Shown in pieces: positions 38,801 through 49,199 of a stretch of 64,000 nt of DNA; position 1 is the first letter of the stretch, and each line of letters begins with the position of its first letter. The stretch is from positions 682,001 to 746,000 of the forward strand of contig CP093831.1 in NCBI GenBank assembly GCA_033063855.1. The letters run 5' to 3'. The notes beneath the pieces were generated by a model. The model searched no databases, was not told where the DNA came from, and saw only the letters and a program-made list of their open reading frames with translations. The translations under genes and the position numbers were made by a program. This stretch comes from Smittia aterrima. Its lineage: Eukaryota; Arthropoda; Insecta; Diptera; Chironomidae.

Positions 38801-41057
38801 AGCTTTCAACGAACAAAAACCTAATCAGAGATTCTCCTTTTTTTTATTTGCAGAACCAAACAACTACGTCTGTTCGACATGCAAAACCAAATATGGCTCA
38901 GCTTGGAGATTAGTTCAGCACGTTCAGCACTCACATGGAGTAAAGATCTACGTCGAATCATCGAATCAACAACAGAATCAAACCAAATCGTCAACGTCGT
39001 CATCATCGTCAAGCAACAATCTCAGCGGCAGCTCCAATTGTTCAACAAGTTCCTCAAACGGTTCCGGCCAATCGATGCAACAGCAACAAAACAATCTTCC
39101 ACCTCCTGGATTGCGTCATCATCCATTGTTACCCCCACCAGACTTGCACGCAAATCCCTTTGGATTATTGCGAATGCCTCTTCCACCGTCATTGTCTCAA
39201 AGTCAATTAGTTCCACATGGCCCGTTGTTCTCGCGACCTCACCATGACTTCCGAATGGAACAATTTGAACAATTCCGTCATCATGGTCTTAATCTCGCAG
39301 CTGCTGCTGTCGCTGCCGCGAATCAATTGAATCACAATCAAGCTTCGTTTGGTCAAAGTTCAATACCTGAACGTCCTCCATCATCTAACAAGCTGAACAT
39401 TCCATCCATTCCGCCAATGGAACCTCACTTGGACTTTTATTCACAAAGATTACGTCAATTAGCTGGAACGACAAGTCCTGGATCGAGTGCCGCTGGAACA
39501 ACTCCAAGTTCTCCAAGCCCACGTAAACAACATTCACCAAACTTTGCAAGTCCATCTCCTTCACAGCTTCCTCCAACGCCATTGACAAACAATTCAAGAC
39601 CTCAAAGCTTGACACCGCCAGAAAAGCACAACGAGATGATGTCTGAGAATGGAAATATTACAGTAACACCTCGCTCAGCATCGACACCACCAAAGTCATC
39701 GCAATGTGCCGACACTTATCATGCTTGCGAATTCTGCGATAAACGCTTCAAGTTCCAAAGCAATCTCATCGTACATCGTCGAACCCACACTGGCGAGGAT
39801 CAATATAAATGCACTAGCTGTGATTTCACTTGTGTTCAGGCATCGAAGCTCCGTCGTCACATGAGACTTCATCGAACGCCGGAAGATCGTGCAAGCAATT
39901 CCGGATCAGTTGAAACAGAGAATGAAGATTCACCTGATGACATGGATGAAGAAGAAGCCGAAGCAGAAGAAATGAATGACAACTCTGACATGGATGAAGA
40001 CAATGAAGAAGAAGCTGAAGACTTAAGCTTGTCGAGCGTTCAGAATAACAACAATAATAACAGAAACAAAGACATGATGGATCCACGTCATGCAAACGCA
40101 GCAGCAGCTTCACTTGTTGGTGAGTTGATGGACAAGTTTGGCTTGTCGAACATCGCTCAGTACTCAGAAGCTTACAAGCAAGCACTTCAATTAACGAGCA
40201 AGGATCGTGACAATAACAACACGTCGCTTTCCATTCCTGGACTCGCTGAAAAGCTTTCGAATGGATTCCCTTCACTTCGTTTGAAAGATGAGCTGATGGC
40301 AAAAAATATGATGCAACATCATCAGAATGCGCAAATGCCACAAGTTCCAATGTTTAATCCTTTTGAGAATCCTTTCGAGGCGTCAAAACGTTTAAAGATG
40401 GACAACAGTGACAGTTGGTGGAATCTCACAAACTTCCATCGCAACGAAGCTTTGCTTGAAAATCTTAAATCGAAACTGCCTCCAGGAATGTCTGGACAAA
40501 ATGTTTTACAAGCTCCACCAAAGAAAGAATCACGTCGCAACGACACTTGCGAGTTCTGCGGAAAAGTCTTCAAGAACTGCTCGAACTTGACAGTGCATCG
40601 ACGATCACATACAGGCGAGAAGCCTTACAAATGTGAGCTCTGCTCGTATGCTTGTGCTCAAAGCTCGAAGCTGACACGTCACATGAAGACTCACGGTCGC
40701 TTGGGAAAGGATGTTTATCGTTGTCGGTTTTGTGAAATGCCATTCAGCGTTCCATCAACACTCGAGAAGCACATGAGAAAGTGCGTTGTTAATCAAGGAA
40801 AGAGCGCAGCTCAGCATCAGCATCAACAAGCACAACATAATCTTCTACTTCCACCAAATATGCAACAACTTGGACTTCAATTGGGAGGTCCTGGAAGTAA
40901 TCCAGCAAATCTTTCAGCTGCTGCACTTAATCTCAATTGTAATAGCAACGGAAGCTCAATCAGCAGTCTCAGCATGGGAGCTCCAAATGGACTTAGTCGA
41001 AGTATGGATGAGAATTCAAATCAATCACAGAGCATTAAAGATGAACAGAATGCATGA
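26768..41057 (+). CDS. Bcl11: BCL11-family zinc-finger transcription factor (CG9650/BCL11A/B orthologue), spliced
   Basis: Joining 26768-26810, 31811-32215, 32275-32493 and 38854-41057 gives one uninterrupted 957-codon frame (956 aa); every junction is GT-AG and phase 1. Zinc fingers are at residues 32-55 (CX2CX14HX4C), 229-250, 514-534, 542-562, 788-808, 816-836 and 846-866, the exact order of vertebrate BCL11A/B. A Pro/Gln/Ser-rich stretch lies at about 260-500 and an acidic Asp/Glu patch at about 575-620. SUMO-consensus sites are IKQE (179-182) and IKDE (950-953); the second sits at the extreme C terminus as in vertebrate members. The family consists of nuclear, mostly repressive DNA-binding regulators of neural and blood development. 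The last three fingers bind TGACCA-type sites in mammals. The N terminus lacks the MSRRKQ-type NuRD motif. An alternative start exon at 11686 gives 954 aa. Confidence 0.93.
26811..31810 (+). other. BCL11 intron between exon 1b and exon 2
   Basis: This is a 5.0-kb intron with no supported exon. It contains three TGACCA-type motifs within 60 bp (29154-29213), two of them arranged as a palindrome; see the separate entry. The acceptor at its 3' end is a TAGCAG tandem (NAGNAG). Open frames such as the 119-codon minus-strand frame at 30531-30890 have no recognisable content. Confidence 0.6.
29154..29213. promoter_or_regulatory. Cluster of three TGACCA motifs (candidate BCL11 autoregulatory site)
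   Basis: TGACCA occurs at 29154-29159, its reverse complement TGGTCA at 29161-29166 and TGACCA again at 29208-29213. The first two form a 15-bp palindrome with a one-base centre (TTGACCAATGGTCAA). Mammalian BCL11A fingers 4-6 recognise TGACCA, and the matching fingers of this gene are nearly identical. A role in autoregulation is inference, since the six-base motif also occurs by chance roughly every 2 kb on either strand. Confidence 0.3.
31811..32215 (+). CDS. Bcl11: BCL11 gene exon 2 (N-terminal C2HC finger and Ser-rich region)
   Basis: The acceptor TTAATTATAG|CA is followed by DSDTGEGESTSHDILTC and the first zinc finger (Cys32, Cys35, His50, Cys55), which aligns with the N-terminal C2HC finger of BCL11A. 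A phosphosite-like Ser/Pro/Arg-rich stretch follows (RRPSISAPISRKSSLSR), ending at the donor GAAG|GTTCGT. A better-looking internal donor, CAAG|GTAAAT at 31966/31967, has the same phase and would remove 83 residues in frame. The frame continues into the next intron and stops at 32245-32247, so retention of that 59-bp intron would truncate the protein. Confidence 0.88.
32275..32493 (+). CDS. Bcl11: BCL11 gene exon 3
   Basis: This exon follows a 59-bp intron (32216-32274, acceptor TCTCAACAG) and encodes residues 150-222, starting DNDKRPDSVALSLDCKEND. It contains the SUMO-consensus IKQE at 179-182 and ends VVDAESNTTNS before the donor G|GTGAGT. It corresponds to the linker between the first and second fingers of the family. 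The phase joins exactly with exon 4 to read S-E-PNNYVC, matching the EP..Y.C sequence preceding finger 1 in vertebrate members. Confidence 0.85.
32494..38853 (+). other. BCL11 intron between exons 3 and 4
   Basis: This is a 6.36-kb intron between the donor GTGAGT and the acceptor TTTTTTTATTTGCAG. Open frames on both strands, the longest 170 codons on the minus strand at 35551-36063, show no domain, signal peptide or plausible splice partners. I see no RNA gene or repeat. Confidence 0.6.
38854..41057 (+). CDS. Bcl11: BCL11 gene exon 4 (zinc fingers 1-6, stop)
   Basis: This large terminal exon encodes residues 223-956. In order it holds finger 1 (Cys229, Cys232, His245, His250), Ser/Asn-rich and Pro/Gln-rich linkers, a short poly-Ala stretch, and a conserved FYSQRLRQLAG block equivalent to the DFSRRLRELAG block of BCL11A. 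These are followed by fingers 2-3 joined by a TGED linker, an acidic patch, a second linker, fingers 4-5 joined by TGEKPYK, and finger 6. Finger 6 ends HMRKC, a Cys in place of the usual final His. The stop is TGA at 41055-41057, directly after the C-terminal IKDEQNA. A 174-codon minus-strand frame inside this exon is a shadow. Confidence 0.97.
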
Positions 41058-42750
41058 CTTTTTGCCCCGTGGGCTTACGAAATTCCGCAAAATCGACTCA
41101 TGTCACGAATTTTCTAATGAACCCACGTTTCCACTCGCTAGTCCAGTTTTCGAATTTAGCAGTGAGACAGTCCCTCATTCCACCATTTGATTCTCAAATT
41201 GAAAATCTTCTGGGAAAATTCCAAGAAAACTGAAAGTCGTGAAAATTCCTTCGACAGAAAAAGCTTCCGGAAGTTTCACAGCTTTGACTTGAACGGAATT
41301 TTCCTCGCTCAACGTCGTTCAAAGATTTTTCACGTAACGTTTGTAATTTTGAGGCATTCGATAGAAAACCAAAGGAAATTTGTAAAAAGAAAATGTGAAC
41401 TCGAACTATTTGTAAATTGCATAAGAAATCAATTTTAAGTGAAAATGAGAAAATGTTTTTGAATAAAATCAATTTTAAGTTGACGTTTCGTTGAAAGGAA
41501 AATAATTTTTTTCGGTTGCCTTTAGTCGCAGAAAACTTTTACTTTAGGGGTGGTCGTCGCCATCGTTTCCTTTGTTACGTTTTATTGTTTCTTGTTTCGC
41601 GAGAGAGATCTTTCGATTCTCACACATCAGACCGCATTCAAACTTATTTTGAGACTGATTTTTATTAACTAATTGACGAATTCTGTTAATTTAAATTTTG
41701 ATTAGACAACTCGATGAGTATTAAATGAAAAATTCGATTATTTCCACTTTAAACGAAAAAAGACAAAAAAGTAAAAAAATTCCTGAACTTTCTTTTGAAG
41801 TTAAGCAAAATGTACAAACAAAAAAAAGTCAAAATTCCTACTTAAAAGTTTATGAAAGTTTGAAAAATAATAAAACTTAATGAAAAATCTCACCAAAAAT
41901 AACAAAAACAAAATTTGAAGAGTTGGCAAGCGATTGCGAGTAAGGATAACTTCTCTGATCGCTTCTCAGCCTCTCAACTTCAAAGACAACTTAAGAAACA
42001 GGGTATTTTAAACAAAAAGAAAAATCAAGAAATTGCACACAAATAAATGGAAACTCGTCGCCAGTTTATCAAATTCAATTCGAAAGATAGTTCAGAGTAA
42101 CTTTTCAAAGTTGATGTAGGACGAAAGATGAAGAGACAACCAATTGCAATATTTAAAATTAGAAATTAAGTGATAAGACACAAACACACAAAAAAAAAAC
42201 ACATTTCTCTCGATAACTGTTTTAATGATGTGGAGACACCTTCGGTTTGATTCGAATGAAATTATATTCCTAAAAAAAACTTAAAGTTAGACGATAAAAT
42301 TATTCGATCTACTTAACGACTTAGACTAGAAATTCACATTTAGACAGTTTTTGTAGAATATCTTAATTGTAAATGTGACACGCAGAAATGAGAAATCAAT
42401 TAAATAATCGTAAGACATTGAAATTAGACAAAAAAAAAGAAAGAAATCTACTTAACTTTTAAGTTTTTTGTAAATCAAGTTGTAAATTTATTATCAAAGA
42501 ATCATTGATTGTCTCAGTTTAAATCAATTGAACCACACAAAATTAAACATTCTTCTCATACAAAGAAACGTACTTATAATTTCAATTTGAAATTTCTTGA
42601 AAAGTTCGATGATAAGTTGTGAAAAATGAAAATTTGACGTAATATTGCATATTTAATGGACATTTGTAGATAAGACGATAGTGTACGTTTGAAACGATGA
42701 TTATGGATGACAGAATCAATCAATAAAAGAATAATTGTTTAATTTCAAAA
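41058..42750 (+). other. Probable BCL11 3' UTR with poly(A) signals
   Basis: AT-rich sequence with stops in all frames follows the TGA at 41055. AATAAA hexamers lie at 41462-41467 (about 405 nt after the stop) and at 42722-42727 (about 1.67 kb after it), so short and long 3' ends are both possible. Long, alternatively ended 3' UTRs are common for neural genes in flies. Which site is used cannot be told from sequence. Confidence 0.5.
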
Positions 42751-42835
42751 TATGAAATCGAATCTTTTAAAATTATGTTTGAAATATTTTCCAGGAGTTT
42801 CAGTGTTTCAGGTAAATTCAGGTGAAAACTGAAAG

Positions 42836-42873
42836 TTATGCAAAAGGTGAAACAGTCACAACCTTTTGCATAA
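42836..42873 (+). other. Perfect 13-bp hairpin just past the BCL11 3' end
   Basis: TTATGCAAAAGGT (42836-42848) and ACCTTTTGCATAA (42861-42873) are perfect inverted repeats with a 12-nt loop. An imperfect inverted pair built on TTTCAGT and ACTGAAA lies just upstream (about 42799-42835). It sits about 110 bp beyond the distal AATAAA. It could be a remnant of a small inverted-repeat element or a structured end-of-transcript signal; the function is unknown. Confidence 0.45.
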
Positions 42874-45800
42874 GGTGAGATTGCAGGTAAATTTTTTAAA
42901 TATTTTGAAACAAAATATTTTTAAACATAAACTGAATAATATTTTTGATAAATTTTAAATAAAAATATTTAATTGTCCGAGGCAGTTCGAGGAATGAAAA
43001 ACTTAGAAATTTTTCATCTCACCGGAAATTCCAGCACATCGAATAAGAATTGTCCAATAAGCACACATATCAGTTAAAGCAGAGAAATCTACTACATCAC
43101 ACACTCGTTTGTTTCTCCTCACTCGACTCTCTTGGTTGCATAACGAATTCTAGCACAGGGGAAACAGTTTCTGATTTTCTAGCAGAGAGCAAATCGAGAA
43201 AGAGAACGAGGATGTGTGATGTAGAACATGCATGTTGATGTTGACGTGGAGAGAGAAAAACTTCTACATAGCGAACAAAGAAAGGACTTCGGTCCGACTA
43301 ACTAACATTCAGAGATCTTATTGTGTCCATTTTCGAGTTGGATGTGGGCGAACAAAATGGCTAATTCAACATACGAACGAGGGTGTTTTTATAAATCATT
43401 AATGAGCATCAGACACAAATTGATTATATTTTAGCTTGAAAGTAAATACTTACGTTTGATGTTTACCGCGAACTTCTTGTTTCTTTCATGTCACCGCGAC
43501 AAAAATCACTTTGATTCGGCGGCTGCTCTTGAGTAATATAATTCGTAACAAACTGAAATGAGTTCAAGGACTTTTGAGTTTAACGAGGTCGCGAACTTTT
43601 TGAAAGGAATGGTTGCGAATAATAAATTAGCTTTGTAGTTAAAAAAAGATTTTTTCTGAAGACTAGAAAAAGTTGTAGAAATTGCTGTCTCGTGAAGAAA
43701 TCTCATTAGAAATTGTTGTCTCTCATATCGTAATGTCATGTAAAATGAACAGTTGAATCTTCTTCAAATGATTCGATTTTTAAAAATATTTTTTACAAAA
43801 GACAGTTTCATATAAAACTATTTAATTTTTTTTTCAATTTCTTTCTGAAACAAAATAAAATAAAAAGTCGAACAAGAAACTCGATTCTCAAGCATTGTTA
43901 CTATTTCTCGTAACATCGTTTATTAGTTTAATATAATTTTCCTGTTCCAATTTGCCTCGCATTCCTCATCTTCCTTCTTCGTATACTCGTACACTGTCTA
44001 CTATTATATTTCGCTAGCTCGTAATGATGTCGTTGAAGAGGAGAATCAAAGAAATGTGGAACGATAATAAGACATTCTTAGTTCATTCGACATCAAATAA
44101 AGATTTCATCAATTCATCATCGGGGAAAATAAATGGGAAAAACTTTTCCTCGTCTTGTATTCTTTGAACTGAAAATCCATTCGATTATCTTTCTTATTAT
44201 TCTCATTGTTATTCATTAAATCTGCGCTCATATGGAGCCAAAATCTTCCATCGAACGAGGAAAAAAAACTAAACTATTTACCGTCTTAATGGTGAACGGT
44301 ATTGAATTTCCATCTTCTTTGTCTCATCGTCTTCGAAACAAAAAGATTTCTTACTTCATAAACCCGTCGAGTTTTTGTTCGTAGTATTTCCTCGACGTTT
44401 GCTGGCGATGAGAAGTTCGCGGCTCATGCAAAAACAAAGAAGATTATTTGCGTGGAGTGATTGAATTTAATTGATGAGATTCATGGAGTTTGCAGAACCG
44501 CGATACAAACCCCTTGCCTATCATATAATTCCTTGTGACTATCACAAACCTTCTCCCACCTTCAATCTATCTCTTTTCAGGATGGAAATTAAACGCATGA
44601 ATACGTGGCAAAGATTCTTTTCATCTTGTCTCCTTTTATTTCGAACCTTTCAGTGAACGACAAATTTCCTCGAAATGCATTATTCGTTGATGGCAAGCGG
44701 AGTGAATAGAATGCTTCATACACACAACGAGATGGAAGCCATTGAATGAGTCTCGTTATCAGCGATTATATCTGCAGCTCTCACACACTCTCCGTCATCT
44801 TTGTCCTCTTATGGCCTCCACAATCTGTCATGTCATCAGAAATGAAAAATAAATTAAAAAGTTGTCAAAAGTGTAATTGATGAGTGGGCAGAAATTTAAA
44901 ATGGAAGATCGATGGACATTTGAGATTAAAAATGTTTCGAGTTTAATTAGAAATGTGCGAGCTTGAGTTGCAGCAAGCACACGCGTTCTCGCTCAAACGA
45001 CATGGCCATAATCGTAAAAAGGGTTGTAAACGTATCTGACCGTCCCGACGACGAATAATTAAACCCTTCGACCCCTTTATCTTCTTCTTCGCCTCATGCA
45101 AACATAAAATATTGTTTGACCCTTTTCTCTCGACAGCTCTAACATTGTCCGCTTTGTGATATTTTAATATCTTGTACATAGTTTAAACAAAATGTCGAGT
45201 CCTGTGGAACGTTTTCCGGGTGTTACTCGCTACCTGGAAACTGCTGAGACGACGAGCAAAGCTGAAGCTGTCCATATGCTTCCGTTACGCAAAATAAAAA
45301 TAATTGACAGCTTCAGGTAGAAAGAGTTTTCTCGTCAGCTTCGAACGGAACCAGTCCGAGTGAGAGCGTTTCCAATTTCATTTTGGTTGTCTCTCTTGTC
45401 CCGTTCATGACAGACAAGGATGATGAATGGAACGGCAGTTGGGACGGCTTCGCTTCCTTCATGCTCTGGTTTCCCATTTCATGAAAATTGAAAATGTTCT
45501 CGAGCTATTTTTCGTGACGGCTTTTTGAAACTCATTGTGATGTCATTAATTTTGGAGTTTTCCCGAGTTTCGTTTCACTCTCCGCCCACCATCAAACTAA
45601 ACCAACTCTTGTCTTTGTTTGATGAAAAGTAGATCGCCGAGTGACAAAAGTTGTTGAGAATTAAATTCTTCACAATTCTGTGACAGGCACAATCACATTG
45701 CAGTCGAAATGCATTATTGTCGTCGCTTGCCGACCACTCTGAAATATTTCACGTCAGCCACTCAATCCCAACGTCTGAGTCGATAGGGTGGAAAAGACAA

Positions 45801-48637
45801 AGGAAATGTTGAAGCATTAAAGCTGCAGGAGTAATTAAACAAAGCGGCGCATGAAAAATCCTGTGGAATTGTCGCTCGCATGAGGAAGCAAAGTGACTCT
45901 CCACTAAGCAAAACACTCCTCGAGGCCTTCGCTGTTCCGACATGCACTTTCGTGTGCCATTAAAACTCGCCAGCCATTACGACGATGATATTCAAAGCCG
46001 TTTACTCGACGTTCGCGCACATGATGCATAAAATAATTACGTTTTCACCATCGAGGCATCATAATAGTCTCCCCGTCCTGTGAAAATAAAAAATCCAGCC
46101 AGACGTGAATGCGAGATTCACGAAACGGAAATAAAGTCGGAGAGTGGAAGTTTTCCTTTATTTGCATAGTCACAGAAAAATTTCGCTCGCTCGCCTATTA
46201 AGAGATATAAATTTCCTTGGATTATTAATCCTTTCCTGGCATGTATGAGTACAATAAGTAAATGGAACTGCGCTCGTAAATAAACAAACTGAACAGCAGT
46301 AGAGTGAGTAGACCTCCGACTCCACAAATTTCTACAAATGCAGCATGATTTTTCACAAAGCCCCTTTATGAATATTTTCTGTTCTGTGTCTGCTTTTATG
46401 CTGCTCTATGCTCTCGATAGAATAGAAATATAATTTTCCCGTAATAAATGATCGTCATTCCAATGTTCGCCATTAGAATTTCCTTCACAGTTCCGGAATG
46501 GAACTCGAGGAGAATTTTTCGTGCTTCGCGGGTGAAAATAACAAACACATAAGCAGTGGAGAATGCCAAACAAATGATAGCAGCAAACCGAAACATATTT
46601 CATAGAGAACAACAATGTCCCTTTCGCCATGAGAGGGAAGAGTTTGTGATGTTTGTAACACTGAAGAATATTGAGTTCTTTAAATTTAATTAACTTTCAA
46701 ACTCATTTGCGTCGACATCTTCTCACAAACCCCAAAGTCTCTTTCAAAATTTCACATTCACAAAGCCTGCGTCTTGTTCTTTCTACTCGCACAAATGTTA
46801 AATGCTCGGTAATCAGTTAAAAATATAAATTTCCCTTCTACCGGAGAGCTTTATTTACACATATTCACATTCGAGGGAGCGAGCAAACCAAAAGGAAATG
46901 AGATTGGAGATGATGATGGTGCTTCTTGTTCACTCGACGTTGTCTGAACAATAAAAAGCCGAGGCAGAGAATTATGAAATATCGCTTTAAACTCCTTTTG
47001 TCTTACCATTAAAACTGCGATGGTTCGCTGTTCTTCTCCATCCCACAAAGCTATTAAGGATTTCCAAGTCGAGAATGAATTGAAATGAGCTGAGATTTTT
47101 GTGTACGAACGAGTGACTATGTATGGTAAATGACTTTTCCTTTTCATCGACCCCCTAACTCACCTTCTCTCACACTCAACCTCACTAATGAGATACATAA
47201 AAAAATTCATTTTCCTCTTTGCCTAAAGAAAAAAGTTTTCGGTTCTGAAAGAAAAACTAACATTAAACCGCTTTTCTTCGATGGAAAGTGAGGAAAAGCC
47301 AGCATGAAATGATTTTCTAAAGCAAAATGAGTTTTCATCGAGTCATGCTTTTGATAACGCAGTTTTAAGTAAAATCTGACTCTCGCCTACCCTCTCGCCT
47401 CCCACTCAGGAAGAACTTGACTATTAATTAACATTAACTTTCCACACGATGGAAATGGTCTCTCTAATGCCTTTACACAGAGAGCAGTAGAAGCACGTTG
47501 AGCTTGCTCGAACGGATAAGGGAGTCGTTGGTGGAAGGCAAGTGAAGTCATTTAACAGGAAAAAGGATCTATTTAGTATCCGAAAATAAATGTTCTTCGG
47601 GTTTTTCTGGTCGCTCCCCTCTCACGAGTAGTTTTTGGTCGATGCTCCGTTATTATTTGCACGCTCTCTGTATGTGACAGTGGTTGAGATTTTCGGTGGG
47701 TGGCTCAGATGAAAGCGAGCAAGATGGATGCTGGAAAGTTCTTGTGTGTTGCTAACTAATGACTTGTTCTCTCGGGCTCTGACTCTCGGCAAACTTAAAG
47801 TCTCGGAATGAAATTTAGTTTTCAGAAGGAGAAGCAATTTTTCTAATCCCCTGTAACTTCAAAGTCAAATCCCTGTAAGCAGCATTCACTTACCCTTAAC
47901 TTATGTTTTTTGCAAAGCATGTCTTAAATCAAAAATTAAAAAAGCCCCATCTTCTCATCATTCACATCACACAATAATCCTTCCTGCTTGCCATCTCCAT
48001 CAAGAAGCTCAAGACGACGAACAAATGAGGCCCATTTCCCGAAATCTAAAGAAGCATGAGAGGTTTAAAATTAATTAAAAACGAAATGTTTTCCTCCGCT
48101 TCATCTTTCTTTTGTGCTGATCGTTAGGTGTGTGTGGAAAATTTCATCATCTTTTGTCATGTCCTTCACATAGGACTCGGGTTATTGTTGTCAGCATGCA
48201 ATCAATCATAACGAAACTATTTTGGCTCGTCGACGGATTGCGGGCGGGCGTGTGACAAAAGGCGAATAATTCAATTTATTTCACTCTTTCTCGACTCAAC
48301 GGGAATATCAACACACAATACGAGATGGAGAGAATGAGAAATCGTTGTCGACAACAACTGAAAAGTCTTCAGCTGCGATGGCGAACAGAGACGCGTCGGT
48401 TTTGATTTATCATTGGTAGGCTGACATGGAATCATTTCTAATGGCTGAGAGTTTTCTATCTCCGCTTCGCATTCACAGACAATTTACGATCTCCATGCCT
48501 ATTCAACGAAGCTCAAAGTAACTCATAAATCAAACTAATTTTCAAATCGATATTCCATCAACATCGCTTTCACTTTCGTTGAGTGAGTTGACAAATTTTA
48601 TTTCTTAAAAGCTTCTTCTTTCTCTTGCTTCAAGACT
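42874..48637. other. Intergenic DNA, no supported gene
   Basis: No coding or RNA gene is supported. Frames are below 100 codons and lack recognisable content. Two CAGGTAG heptamers (CTACCTG at 45230-45236 and CAGGTAG at 45314-45320) flank an 11-bp inverted repeat (45262-45272 with 45306-45316), a possible regulatory element. The stretch ends at the assembly gap. Confidence 0.5.
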
Positions 48638-48737
48638 NNNNNNNNNNNNNNNNNNNNNNNNNNNNNNNNNNNNNNNNNNNNNNNNNNNNNNNNNNNNNNN
48701 NNNNNNNNNNNNNNNNNNNNNNNNNNNNNNNNNNNNN
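48638..48737. other. Assembly gap of 100 N
   Basis: There are exactly 100 consecutive N, the conventional placeholder for a scaffold gap of unknown size. The sequence immediately to the right contains a 156-bp direct repeat, so the gap may mark an unresolved tandem array or a misjoin. The 140-codon frame running through the N (48625-49047) has no valid coding support. Confidence 0.98.
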
Positions 48738-48793
48738 ATCGATCGGAGGAATTTTTCAGTTCCTTGGGCTTTTGTCATCGTCGATTTTTCAAC

Positions 48794-49199
48794 GTGAAAT
48801 TAAAACAGTTGCGCAATCTTTTTCTTCACTGAAAGCAATCGAAGTTCTTCTTACATTCAACTACGTCGCTGTTCCATGTTTGCTGTCAACACGACTACCT
48901 TTGATTCTAATTATTTACAAGCTCGACATTCAGTCCAACGTTAATGATGTCAACGCCTCGCATTTCTCGAAGCTTCGCTCATCTGCTGAAAATATAAAAA
49001 TTGATGGCCAGAAGGTGCAGTTAGCGAATCAGCGATTTTCAATGTGAAATTAAAACAGTTGCGCAATCTTTTTCTTCACTGAAAGCAATCGAAGTTCTTC
49101 TTACATTCAACTACGTCGCTGTTCCATGTTTGCTGTCAACACGACTACCTTTGATTCTAATTATTTACAAGCTCGACATTCAGTCCAACGTTAATGATG
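48794..49199. repeat. Local 156-bp direct repeat, 250-bp period
   Basis: 48794-48949 and 49044-49199 are identical over 156 bp and separated by 94 bp of unrelated sequence, giving a 250-bp period. The second copy is followed by different sequence, so it is one full unit plus a partial one. It starts only 57 bp right of the N gap. This could be the edge of a longer tandem array lost in the gap or an assembly duplication. One frame across the first unit is open but encodes nothing I recognise. Confidence 0.95.

Noticed and set aside
39826..40350. 174-codon minus-strand frame, Cys/His/Leu-rich
   Set aside because: Antisense shadow of the acidic and zinc-finger coding region of BCL11 exon 4.
48625..49047. 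140-codon frame through the N gap
   Set aside because: A third of it is unknown sequence; the remainder is interrupted when the repeat unit recurs at 49044 and matches no family I know.
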